From JAVVWB01 sp036652335 (GTDB lineage Bacteria > Synergistota > Synergistia > Synergistales > Synergistaceae), in contig JAVVWB010000001.1 of assembly GCA_036652335.1 (NCBI GenBank), positions 294,917 through 358,916 of the forward strand: a stretch of DNA of 64,000 nt, read 5' to 3'. The notes beneath the pieces are model-generated. The model made no database searches, had not been told where the DNA came from, and saw only the letters and a list, made by a program, of their open reading frames with translations. Position numbers and translations under genes: made by a program. Of this stretch, positions 32,471 through 40,555 are shown one piece after another (position 1 is the first letter of the stretch; each line of letters starts with the position of its first letter).

Positions 32471-34900
32471 ATGAAACTTTCTTTTAACTGGATAAAAAAA
32501 TATGTAGACTTGCCACACGACCTCACAATGGAAAAATTGTCATACGACCTCACAATGTCAACAGTTGAAGTAGAAGATGCTGTAAACATTGGGGAATCAC
32601 TCAGTGGACTCGTAGTTGGTAAAATAATAACAGTAGAACCACATCCAGATGCAGACAAACTTCGTATCTGTACTGTTGATGTTGGTGATATGGCCCCAAG
32701 CACAATCGTCTGTGGAGGAATAAACCTTGAATGTGGACAGTCTGTAGTTGTGGCAAAACCTGGAGCATGGGTTCGTTGGCATGGCGAGGGAGACCCCGTA
32801 GAAATAAAACCAGCAAAACTAAGAGGTATAATGAGCTTTGGAATGATCTGCTCATCAGGTGAAATAGGCTTATCGGACCTATTCCCAGCATCACGTCCTG
32901 CTGAAATCACAGACCTAACAGAATTTAACATTACACCAGGAACACCTCTTGCAGAAGCACTCAACCTGGATGACATAATACTTGAAATAGATAACAAATC
33001 TATGACAAACCGTCCTGACCTATGGGGACACTATGGAATGGCAAGGGAACTTGCTGCCATCTACGGATGCGAGCTCAAACCCATTGAAAAAGTTGAACTT
33101 CCCTCCGAAACAGGTGCGTTAGCAGTAGAGATAGACTCTCCAGAAAGATGCTCACGCTATGCAGGACTCGTAATAGAAAACATAGAGAACAAACTCTCTC
33201 CTTTTGAACTCAAAAGTCTCTTGTGGCGTGTAGGAATAAGACCTATCAACCTACCAGTAGACATTACAAACTACGTAATGCTTGCGACGGGACAACCTAC
33301 ACACGGATTTGACAAAAACCATATAAAAGGTGCTATACATGTAAGAAAAGCAACAGAGGTAGAAACACTAGAATTACTAGATGAAACAGTACTTAACCTT
33401 ACTACAGAAGACCTTGTAATTGCAGACGAAAAAGCTCCTGTTGCACTTGCAGGAATAATGGGTGGGAAACTTGACTCAATTCTTCCTGAAACCAAAGACC
33501 TAATCCTTGAAGTTGCAAACTTCCATGCACTTAGCATACGCAGAACCTCTCAGCGTTTTGATGTTAGAACAGAAGCTTCCTCAAGATTTGAAAAAAATAT
33601 TGACCCACAGCGTGTAGATGATGCAATAGCAATTGCAGTACAAATGTTCAAACACTACTTCCCTGAAATGAAAATTACCGGTTATCTAGACAACTATCCT
33701 GTCATCCTAGATAAAAAGGAAGTAAAAGTATCACTCGAATTTCTTCGCAAAAGACTTGGAAGAGACCTCACAGCTGAGGAAGTAAAAACAACACTTGCAA
33801 GACTTGGCTTTGAAGTAGAAGTAAAAGGAGACGAACTCCTTGTAAAAGCCCCAACATGGAGATCTACAGGTGATATATCCCTACCTGATGACATACTTGA
33901 AGAAGTCGCAAGACTAATGGGTTATGAAAACTTTGAATTTATTGCTCCAACAGTAAGCCTAGAAAAAGCAATAAACCAAAGACCTGTAGAAATGGAACGC
34001 TCAATAAGAGAATACCTTGCTTTTAGATGCAACATGCAGGAAATATTCACATATCCATGGATAGAAGATGAATACATAACAGCGTCAAAAGGTGACTTTG
34101 CTGATATGCTTGCCCTAAGCACGCCCCCTGCACCAGACGAAAGTCATCTAAGAGCATCATTAGTACCTGGATTACTAAAATCAATAACAACGAACCTTCG
34201 TTACTACAACTCATTCCGTTTATTTGAACTAACACAAGTATTCTTCAACAAAAACTTCCATTCAATAAACGATACAGCAGAAATTTTACCTGAAATGGCT
34301 CGCCACCTTGGGATTGCATTTGTAGGAAACGATGGAATGACACTCTTCCGTGAAGCAAAGGGTGTACTTGAATACATGTACAGAGTTGTACAAATGGAGC
34401 CATTAACATTTACACAAGTCACAAAACCCCTATGGGCAGAAGACAAACTCTGGATAAATGTACTCCTTGGAGAAAAAGTAATAGGCTACATCGGACTAGT
34501 ATCTCCTAAAGTCGCAAGAGACGCAGGAATAAAAAGAGCTCTTACCGTAATAGCAGAAATAGACATAGAAGAACTCATGCCTCTTGCATCAAGAAACAAC
34601 GAATTTACACACCTACCTGCATACCCACTGGTAGAATTTGACCTATCCGTAGTATTTGATGAAAATGTAAAATGGTCACAGATATATGAACTTGCAATAA
34701 AAACAGACCTCGTAAAAGAGCTTTCATTTGTGGAAGAATACAGAAATGAAAGCATCGGAGAAAACAAGAAATCTATAACATTGAGAGCTAAAATTGGATC
34801 AGATGAAGGTACTTTGACATCAGATAAAATTGAAACTGTCTCAAAGCAGGTAATGAAAAAACTAACCAAAAAACTTGGTGGAGAAGTACGTGGAGCATAA
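32471..34900 (+). CDS. pheT: Phenylalanyl-tRNA synthetase beta subunit
   Basis: PheT carries the editing and tRNA-binding domains of PheRS. The 809-aa protein has the N-terminal OB-fold EMAP-like domain (residues 40-150, GLVVGKIITVEPHPDADKLRICTVDVG). The B3/B4 editing domain follows (IRPINLPVDITNYVMLATGQPTHGFD). The B5 domain, a catalytic-like core and the C-terminal FDX-ACB domain (about 710-809) complete it. The start is 13 nt after pheS, with a good ribosome-binding site. It begins MKLSFNWIKKYVDL, typical. Confidence 0.96.
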   Translation: MKLSFNWIKKYVDLPHDLTMEKLSYDLTMSTVEVEDAVNIGESLSGLVVGKIITVEPHPDADKLRICTVDVGDMAPSTIVCGGINLECGQSVVVAKPGAWVRWHGEGDPVEIKPAKLRGIMSFGMICSSGEIGLSDLFPASRPAEITDLTEFNITPGTPLAEALNLDDIILEIDNKSMTNRPDLWGHYGMARELAAIYGCELKPIEKVELPSETGALAVEIDSPERCSRYAGLVIENIENKLSPFELKSLLWRVGIRPINLPVDITNYVMLATGQPTHGFDKNHIKGAIHVRKATEVETLELLDETVLNLTTEDLVIADEKAPVALAGIMGGKLDSILPETKDLILEVANFHALSIRRTSQRFDVRTEASSRFEKNIDPQRVDDAIAIAVQMFKHYFPEMKITGYLDNYPVILDKKEVKVSLEFLRKRLGRDLTAEEVKTTLARLGFEVEVKGDELLVKAPTWRSTGDISLPDDILEEVARLMGYENFEFIAPTVSLEKAINQRPVEMERSIREYLAFRCNMQEIFTYPWIEDEYITASKGDFADMLALSTPPAPDESHLRASLVPGLLKSITTNLRYYNSFRLFELTQVFFNKNFHSINDTAEILPEMARHLGIAFVGNDGMTLFREAKGVLEYMYRVVQMEPLTFTQVTKPLWAEDKLWINVLLGEKVIGYIGLVSPKVARDAGIKRALTVIAEIDIEELMPLASRNNEFTHLPAYPLVEFDLSVVFDENVKWSQIYELAIKTDLVKELSFVEEYRNESIGENKKSITLRAKIGSDEGTLTSDKIETVSKQVMKKLTKKLGGEVRGA

Positions 34901-34922
34901 ACCACAAAAGGAGAGAGAATAA

Positions 34923-35297
34923 ATGATAGAACAGTTAGATTTACTCGAAAAGGCAATAGAAAATGTTCAAGAAACAATATCTCGTCTCAAAAGAGAAAAT
35001 GAACACTTCAAAATAGAGACAACAGAACTAAAAAGCATAATAGAAGACAGAGACATCGAAATACTTCAGCTCCAAGAAGACCTACAGAAAATAGAAGAAA
35101 AGAAAGACTCTGACAACAACGAAGTTGAAAGCAGACTTCAAGTTCTTTTGGGTAAAATGACTGAAATCTCTCTAGATGACGCTGAAGAAGAAACCTACGA
35201 AAGCGACATAAAAGAAAGCAACGAAGACAACGATACTAACGAAAACAACAACAATATCAATAACAACACCAACGGATATAGCAACTTTAGATTTTAA
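34923..35297 (+). CDS. Small coiled-coil protein next to zapA (ZapB-like by context)
   Basis: The family is not recognised with certainty. The 124-aa product has one long predicted coiled coil (about residues 1-65, heptad-like LLEKAIENVQETISRLKR, ENEHFKIETTELKSIIEDRDIEILQLQEDLQKI). A low-complexity, asparagine-rich acidic tail (about 90-124) follows. The gene lies between pheT and zapA, 32 bp before zapA, with GGAGAGA before the ATG. The place and shape recall ZapB-type proteins that link ZapA to the Z-ring, but that is an inference from context. A housekeeping role beyond this is unknown. Confidence 0.6.
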   Translation: MIEQLDLLEKAIENVQETISRLKRENEHFKIETTELKSIIEDRDIEILQLQEDLQKIEEKKDSDNNEVESRLQVLLGKMTEISLDDAEEETYESDIKESNEDNDTNENNNNINNNTNGYSNFRF

Positions 35298-35329
35298 CGA
35301 AAAAGAACTAAAAGAGGGGAGTGTCCTAA

Positions 35330-35593
35330 ATGAGTGATGTATCTGAAATAGAACAGCTTAAAGATGGTCGTTACTCCTTTATAGTAGGAGACCAACGATA
35401 CACACTTAGCACACCATTGCCCCAAGAAACATTTTCTTGTATTGTAAGATCGGTGCAAAGTGCTGTAAATGAACTTCCGAGCGAAATTACATCTCAGTCA
35501 GACAGATTGTTCCTTGCTTTCATGAACTATGTCAATGCTACAAATCAAATAACAGAAAAGTTATCTGATTTAACAAAGGAAGATAAAAACTAG
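35330..35593 (+). CDS. zapA: Cell division protein ZapA
   Basis: ZapA bundles FtsZ filaments at midcell. The 87-aa protein is of the short type. It has an N-terminal beta pair (YSFIVGDQRYTLSTPLPQ), followed by a helical segment (about residues 50-85) with SDRLFLAFMNYVNATNQITEKLSDL. ATG 35330 follows AGAGGGGAG. It sits in the pheT-zapA-cvpA-mutS2 block common in Gram-positive-like genomes, which supports the assignment. Confidence 0.8.
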   Translation: MSDVSEIEQLKDGRYSFIVGDQRYTLSTPLPQETFSCIVRSVQSAVNELPSEITSQSDRLFLAFMNYVNATNQITEKLSDLTKEDKN

Positions 35594-35594
35594 A

Positions 35595-36218
35595 ATGTCT
35601 TTTATAGACTTGCACTGGCTTGATACTATATTTTTACTCCTCGGGTTATACTTCATAATCCGAGGATGTTTTCGTGGCTTAATAGGAGAACTAATAACAC
35701 TTATAGGCTTTATCTCATCTGCTTACATCTCATTTAAGTACTCAGGAGAGATAGCGAAAACGCTTGGGAAAATAGGTGACTTAAACACAATTGTAGCGCA
35801 GATAATAACAATATTTCTAATATGGGCTGGAATTACACTCATAGTAATAATACTCAAAAAGGTATTTGCTTGCCTAGTTGAAGCTGTATCACTTGGTGCA
35901 CTAGACAAACTACTTGGAATCTGTTCAGGATTATGCAAATTGACAATCTCAGTATATGTATTCCTAATAATTGGCTTACTATTAACACCACTAATATCTC
36001 CTGTATGGATGACAGAAAGTAGTTGCTTACGTTATGCTGGACGCCACTGGCCTTATGTCAGAAAAAAAATAATACAAATGGACTTCTTCCCTCAAGCCTA
36101 TGAGCTACCCAATGGTACGCTAGAGCAAATACTTCGCCCCTATAGGACAGGGAACGAAATGCCTGAGGGTTTAAAAAATGAAACAACTAAAAACAGAAAT
36201 AACAAAATGGTAATATAA
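35595..36218 (+). CDS. CvpA family membrane protein
   Basis: CvpA-family proteins are small multipass inner-membrane proteins linked to cell envelope homeostasis; the mechanism is unclear. The 207-aa product has about four hydrophobic segments. It shows the family pattern DTIFLLLGLYFIIRGCFRGLIGELITLIGFISSAY, then LGALDKLLGICSGLCKL. A basic C-terminal tail (KNETTKNRNNKMVI) follows. It starts 1 nt after zapA and ends immediately before mutS2, so all three are coupled. Confidence 0.85.
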   Translation: MSFIDLHWLDTIFLLLGLYFIIRGCFRGLIGELITLIGFISSAYISFKYSGEIAKTLGKIGDLNTIVAQIITIFLIWAGITLIVIILKKVFACLVEAVSLGALDKLLGICSGLCKLTISVYVFLIIGLLLTPLISPVWMTESSCLRYAGRHWPYVRKKIIQMDFFPQAYELPNGTLEQILRPYRTGNEMPEGLKNETTKNRNNKMVI

Positions 36219-38576
36219 ATGTATCTAAACGAAAGAGTATATAGTAACCTGGAAATAGATAAAATACTACGACAAATAACTAAATATTGTCGTAGCGAAC
36301 TTGGTGTGTACGTTGCTTCAATAACGAAACCGGCAAAAGACATAGACGAACTAAAAAAAAGACACGAAATATACATATCAATAGAAAACTATCGCAACAA
36401 AAAAAGCGAACTGCCTTGGCTTAATGGACTTACCCCTGTTGCGCAATACTTATGTGAAGCGGAAGAAGAAGGAATCCTTACCGGGGCACAACTAATAAAA
36501 ATAAAAAACCTCCTTTCTCTATCAATGAAACTAAAAGACAAACTAAACGAAGAGAAAGAATCTTTTCCTGCTTTTTCCTTAATAACACAATATCTCCGAG
36601 AATTTGCAGAAGAAATAGCAGCACTCTCAGTAATAGACGAAGAGGGCCGAATATATGACTTTGCATCTGAAAAATTAAAAGAAGCAAGAGACTTTATAAG
36701 AATACTTAGAGAAGAAATCAAGAAAAAAAGCAACAACATAATGAACGATTCGGCAATAACATCTATGCTACAAGAGAAAGTCCTTGTTATCAGAAACGGA
36801 AGACATTCATTCCTTGTAAGACAAGATGCTCTAAGTGTATTTCCCGGGACAGTTGTAGACAGATCTGGATCTGGAAATAGTGTCTACATGGAACCTCACT
36901 CACTACTAAAACTAAACAACGAATTTACATCCTACAGAAACATAGAACAGCACGAAGAACAGAAAATTCTTAGGACACTTACTGCTCTTATTCTAAAAAG
37001 AGTAAAAGCCATAATAGATGCAGAACACATAATAGGTACTATTGACCTATATTATGCTCTCTCTGAAAAACAAAAAATAGACAAATGGACAATACCGCAA
37101 ATAACAAAAAAAATGATGTTTGACCTAACAAAGGCTAAACATCCTCTACTGAACGAAAATGCAACACCAATAGACATAAAATGCGGAGAAAACTTCAACA
37201 TTCTAGTAATTACTGGACCAAACACAGGTGGTAAAACAGTTGCCCTAAAAACAGCTGCGGTATGTATCACACTTGGTTGGATGGGATTTCCTATCCCAGC
37301 GGGAGAGGGATCAAAACTAGGAGACATAAACGCAATCTATGCAGACATAGGTGATGAACAAAGCATAGAACAAAGCCTCTCCACCTTTAGTGCTCACGTG
37401 GCAAACGTAACAGACATGCTAAAAAATGTTTCCCCAAACTCACTGGTACTACTAGATGAACTTGGTGCTGGCACAGACCCAGAAGAGGGAGCGGCACTAG
37501 GCATTGCTTTGCTTGAATGGTTAAAAGACAAAGGATCACTCGTACTAGCTACAACGCACCACAACCCAATAAAAAGATATGCACTGATAACTGACAAAAT
37601 AGAAACAGCAAGTGTAGAATTTAACTCAACTACACTATCTCCAACTTACAGAATACTCATAGGAATTCCAGGAAAAAGCAACGCAATATTGATAGCGAAA
37701 AAACTAGGAATGCCAGAAGAAATAACAAAAAGAGCAAGTCAAGCAATAAATGGTCATGAAGTATCTATGGAAGGATTAATAGAAGAACTTCAAGGCAAAC
37801 GAGAAATAATGGAAAGAGAAACAATAGAAGTAGAAAAAGCCAGAACAAAACTTGAAAAACTAAAAGAAGATTATGAAGAAAAAATAAAACAAATTGAAGA
37901 AAAAAAAGACAAACTAATTGCCGACGCAGACAAAAAAGCAGTATCAATTGTGAGAAATGCAGAAGAATCTGCAAAAGCATTAATAAAAAATTTAGGAAAT
38001 GCAGAAATAGAATCAAATGCAAGAAGAGAACTTGAAAAGAAAAGAAGCCACTTCCACAAAATAGAAGACTCAGCAATAAAAAGAGAAGAAAAGAAAATAG
38101 CACAACAATCCGTAACAGCAAAATCGACAGTCCTAAAAGTAGGAGACACAGTAAGAATAATAGGAACAAAAGGAACAGCTACCGTACTGGAACTCAAAGG
38201 TAAAAAAGCGAGAGTACAAGCAGGAGTTGTTGAAATAGAAGTACCACTAACGAAACTCACAACAGTAAGTGAATCAGAAAAAAAGAAACCCAAAAATGAC
38301 GTTCAAATAAAAGTTTCAAGACCTGTTGGAGTTCCTAGCTCAATAATGGTACGTAAAATGACGGTTGATGAAGCAATGCCAATTGTGGAACAATACCTTG
38401 ACCAAGCATATTGTGCCGGTTATGATTCTGTAACGGTAATACATGGTAGAGGTGAAGGCATACTCAGAAGAGAAGTCCAAGAACTGTGCAAAAGAACACC
38501 CTACGTACTGGAACACAACCTAGGTGGTCCAAATGAAGGTGGATATGGAGTAACAGTAGTAAGATTTAAGAAATAG
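36219..38576 (+). CDS. mutS2: MutS2 endonuclease/ATPase
   Basis: MutS2 acts on branched DNA and on stalled ribosomes (RqcU-like). The 785-aa protein has a MutS-type core with Walker A GPNTGGKTVALKT (about residue 335) and Walker B VLLDELGAGTDP. A long coiled coil (about 530-640) follows, with the KOW-like GDTVRIIGTKGTATV and a C-terminal Smr domain (about 705-785). The Smr HGRGEG motif is intact. The upstream LDLHG-like element reads MVRKMT, so one part of the nuclease signature is degenerate. Confidence 0.93.
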   Translation: MYLNERVYSNLEIDKILRQITKYCRSELGVYVASITKPAKDIDELKKRHEIYISIENYRNKKSELPWLNGLTPVAQYLCEAEEEGILTGAQLIKIKNLLSLSMKLKDKLNEEKESFPAFSLITQYLREFAEEIAALSVIDEEGRIYDFASEKLKEARDFIRILREEIKKKSNNIMNDSAITSMLQEKVLVIRNGRHSFLVRQDALSVFPGTVVDRSGSGNSVYMEPHSLLKLNNEFTSYRNIEQHEEQKILRTLTALILKRVKAIIDAEHIIGTIDLYYALSEKQKIDKWTIPQITKKMMFDLTKAKHPLLNENATPIDIKCGENFNILVITGPNTGGKTVALKTAAVCITLGWMGFPIPAGEGSKLGDINAIYADIGDEQSIEQSLSTFSAHVANVTDMLKNVSPNSLVLLDELGAGTDPEEGAALGIALLEWLKDKGSLVLATTHHNPIKRYALITDKIETASVEFNSTTLSPTYRILIGIPGKSNAILIAKKLGMPEEITKRASQAINGHEVSMEGLIEELQGKREIMERETIEVEKARTKLEKLKEDYEEKIKQIEEKKDKLIADADKKAVSIVRNAEESAKALIKNLGNAEIESNARRELEKKRSHFHKIEDSAIKREEKKIAQQSVTAKSTVLKVGDTVRIIGTKGTATVLELKGKKARVQAGVVEIEVPLTKLTTVSESEKKKPKNDVQIKVSRPVGVPSSIMVRKMTVDEAMPIVEQYLDQAYCAGYDSVTVIHGRGEGILRREVQELCKRTPYVLEHNLGGPNEGGYGVTVVRFKK

Positions 38577-38626
38577 AGTTAAAATAGTACGATAATTTAA
38601 ACTCTCATCAAAACGGAGGAGACAAC

Positions 38627-39169
38627 ATGTCTGTTTGGAATTTACCTAACCTACTTAGTATTTCTAGAGTCTTTCTTGTACCTGTCATAATGGTATTTCT
38701 TACCTTAAGAGCTCAATTTGGGTTCATAGAAGGAGTAAACATAGGCGACCTAATTGCTGGCTTTGTTTTTATAATAGCTTCAATAACAGATGCAGCAGAT
38801 GGCTACATTGCAAGAAAAAGAGGCATAGTAACAACCCTTGGGAAATTTATCGATCCTCTTGCAGACAAAATAATGGTTGTCGCATCCCTTGTTGCCCTTG
38901 TAGAACTACATAGAGTTCCTGCGTGGATGGTAGTTGTAATAGTTGCACGTGAATTTGTTGTAACAGGACTCCGTCTTATAGCAGCCTCAGAGGGCATAGT
39001 AATAGCGGCTTCAAAAGGTGGAAAACTAAAAACAGTTACTCAAATAATAGGGATAATTCTTCTGATATTTAACCTACCATATGCAATACCAGTAATGTGG
39101 GTTGCGATGTTACTTACGGTATGGTCAGGTGCTATTTACATAATGAATGGCGCAGACCTACTTCAATAA
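38627..39169 (+). CDS. pgsA: CDP-diacylglycerol-glycerol-3-phosphate 3-phosphatidyltransferase
   Basis: PgsA makes phosphatidylglycerophosphate, the precursor of phosphatidylglycerol and cardiolipin. The 180-aa integral membrane protein shows the CDP-alcohol phosphotransferase motif DAADGYIARKRGIVTTLGKFIDPLADK (D-x2-DG-x2-AR-x8-G-x3-D-x3-D). It also has the N-terminal NLPNLLSISRVFLVP. About five transmembrane segments are seen. ATG 38627 follows GGAGGAG. A terminator follows. Confidence 0.94.
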   Translation: MSVWNLPNLLSISRVFLVPVIMVFLTLRAQFGFIEGVNIGDLIAGFVFIIASITDAADGYIARKRGIVTTLGKFIDPLADKIMVVASLVALVELHRVPAWMVVVIVAREFVVTGLRLIAASEGIVIAASKGGKLKTVTQIIGIILLIFNLPYAIPVMWVAMLLTVWSGAIYIMNGADLLQ

Positions 39170-39175
39170 AAACAT

Positions 39176-39200
39176 AGAGCGGGCTTGCCCGCTCTTTTCT
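39176..39200 (+). terminator. Terminator after pgsA
   Basis: AGAGCGGGC pairs with GCCCGCTCT over a 2-nt loop, then TTTTCTTT. Confidence 0.9.
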
Positions 39201-39219
39201 TTATATGGGAGGAAACACT

Positions 39220-40446
39220 TTGAACACGAAACTATTTGAAACAATAGAAACCCTAGAAAACGAAATATTAAAAGACCTAGGAGACATAACAAGCATACCC
39301 GCAATCTCACCGTTGAGTGGAGGACATGGTGAATACAAAAAAGCTCAAATAATAATAAAACGAATGAAAGAGCTTGGTTTTGATGAACCAGAAATATACA
39401 ACTCCCCAGACGAAACAGCTGATAATGGGATACGTCCAAACTTAATATATAAAATAAAAGGCAAAAGTGACCAAAAATTATGGCTAATTTCACACATAGA
39501 TGTTGTCCCTATAGGAGACATCGAACTATGGGACACGGATCCATTCAAAGCAGAAATAAAAGACGGGAAAATATATGGACGTGGAGTAAATGACAATGGG
39601 CAAGAAATGCTTGCATCAATCTATGCAAGCTATGCCCTGATGAAATGTGGAATTACCCCAGAATACGAAGTAAACCTCTGCTTTGTTTCAGACGAAGAAG
39701 TAGGAAGCAAACATGGAATACAATACCTGCTATCACAAAAATTATTTAACAAAAATGACCTAGTAATAGTCCCAGACGGAGGCACACCCAAAGGCAACTT
39801 CATAGAAATAGCAGAAAAAAGCATATTTTGGATAGAATTTGAACTAAAAGGCAAACAGGTTCATGCGAGTATGCCTCAATGTGGAATAAACAGTTGTCGG
39901 TATGCAAACGAGTTCTCGTCGTCACTAGACAAAGCTCTTCACGATGCATTTCCAGACGAAAACAAAATATACATACCGCCATACTCAACCTTTGAACCAA
40001 CGAAAAGAAACGCAAACGTAAACAACGTAAACACCGTGCCTGGCAAAGAAGTATTCTGCTTTGACTGCAGAGTGCTTCCAAACATAAAAACAGAAGAAAT
40101 TGAAAAAGTAATAAACGCGGAAATAAAAAAAATAGAAAGAAAAACAGGAATAGAAATAACATACAAATATCTACAAAAAGAAACTGCCTCAAAAGAAACA
40201 GAAATAGACTCTCCAGTTGTAAATATCTTAAAAAAAGCAGTGGAACAAATAATAGGAGAAAAAATCACAATAGGCGGAGTAGGAGGAGGCACATGTGCCG
40301 CATACTTTAGAAATGACGAAATACCGGCCGTAGTATGGGCGCAAGAGGCTGATGTAGCACACGAACCTAATGAATATGCAGAAATAAAACATATTATTAA
40401 CGAAACAAAAGTATTCTCACTAATAATGACAAATAAAGAAATATAA
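39220..40446 (+). CDS. M20 family metallopeptidase
   Basis: This is a zinc-dependent M20 hydrolase (dipeptidase, ArgE/DapE and relatives); the substrate is not clear. Of 408 residues, metal-binding motifs are SHIDVVP (His/Asp), YGRGVNDNGQ (Asp) and SDEEVG (general base Glu and metal Glu). The dimerisation domain lies about residues 195-305, with the conserved HASMPQCGIN. A final His is near the C-terminus (VAHEPNEYAE). I chose TTG 39220, 7 nt after GGGAGGA; an upstream ATG at 39205 falls within the ribosome-binding site. The M20 type fits an amino-acid-fermenting life. Confidence 0.85.
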   Translation: MNTKLFETIETLENEILKDLGDITSIPAISPLSGGHGEYKKAQIIIKRMKELGFDEPEIYNSPDETADNGIRPNLIYKIKGKSDQKLWLISHIDVVPIGDIELWDTDPFKAEIKDGKIYGRGVNDNGQEMLASIYASYALMKCGITPEYEVNLCFVSDEEVGSKHGIQYLLSQKLFNKNDLVIVPDGGTPKGNFIEIAEKSIFWIEFELKGKQVHASMPQCGINSCRYANEFSSSLDKALHDAFPDENKIYIPPYSTFEPTKRNANVNNVNTVPGKEVFCFDCRVLPNIKTEEIEKVINAEIKKIERKTGIEITYKYLQKETASKETEIDSPVVNILKKAVEQIIGEKITIGGVGGGTCAAYFRNDEIPAVVWAQEADVAHEPNEYAEIKHIINETKVFSLIMTNKEI

Positions 40447-40461
40447 AAAAGAGTAATATCT

Positions 40462-40491
40462 TTGACGTTAACACATAAATAAGGATATAAT
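40462..40491 (+). promoter_or_regulatory. Promoter of secA
   Basis: TTGACG (40462-40467), 18 bp, TATAAT (40486-40491), with a leader of about 58 nt. Confidence 0.7.
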
Positions 40492-40555
40492 TAACCAATT
40501 ATATACTTAAAGAAAAACGACAAATTTGACTCAAGTTTTGAAAGGTGGAACAAAC

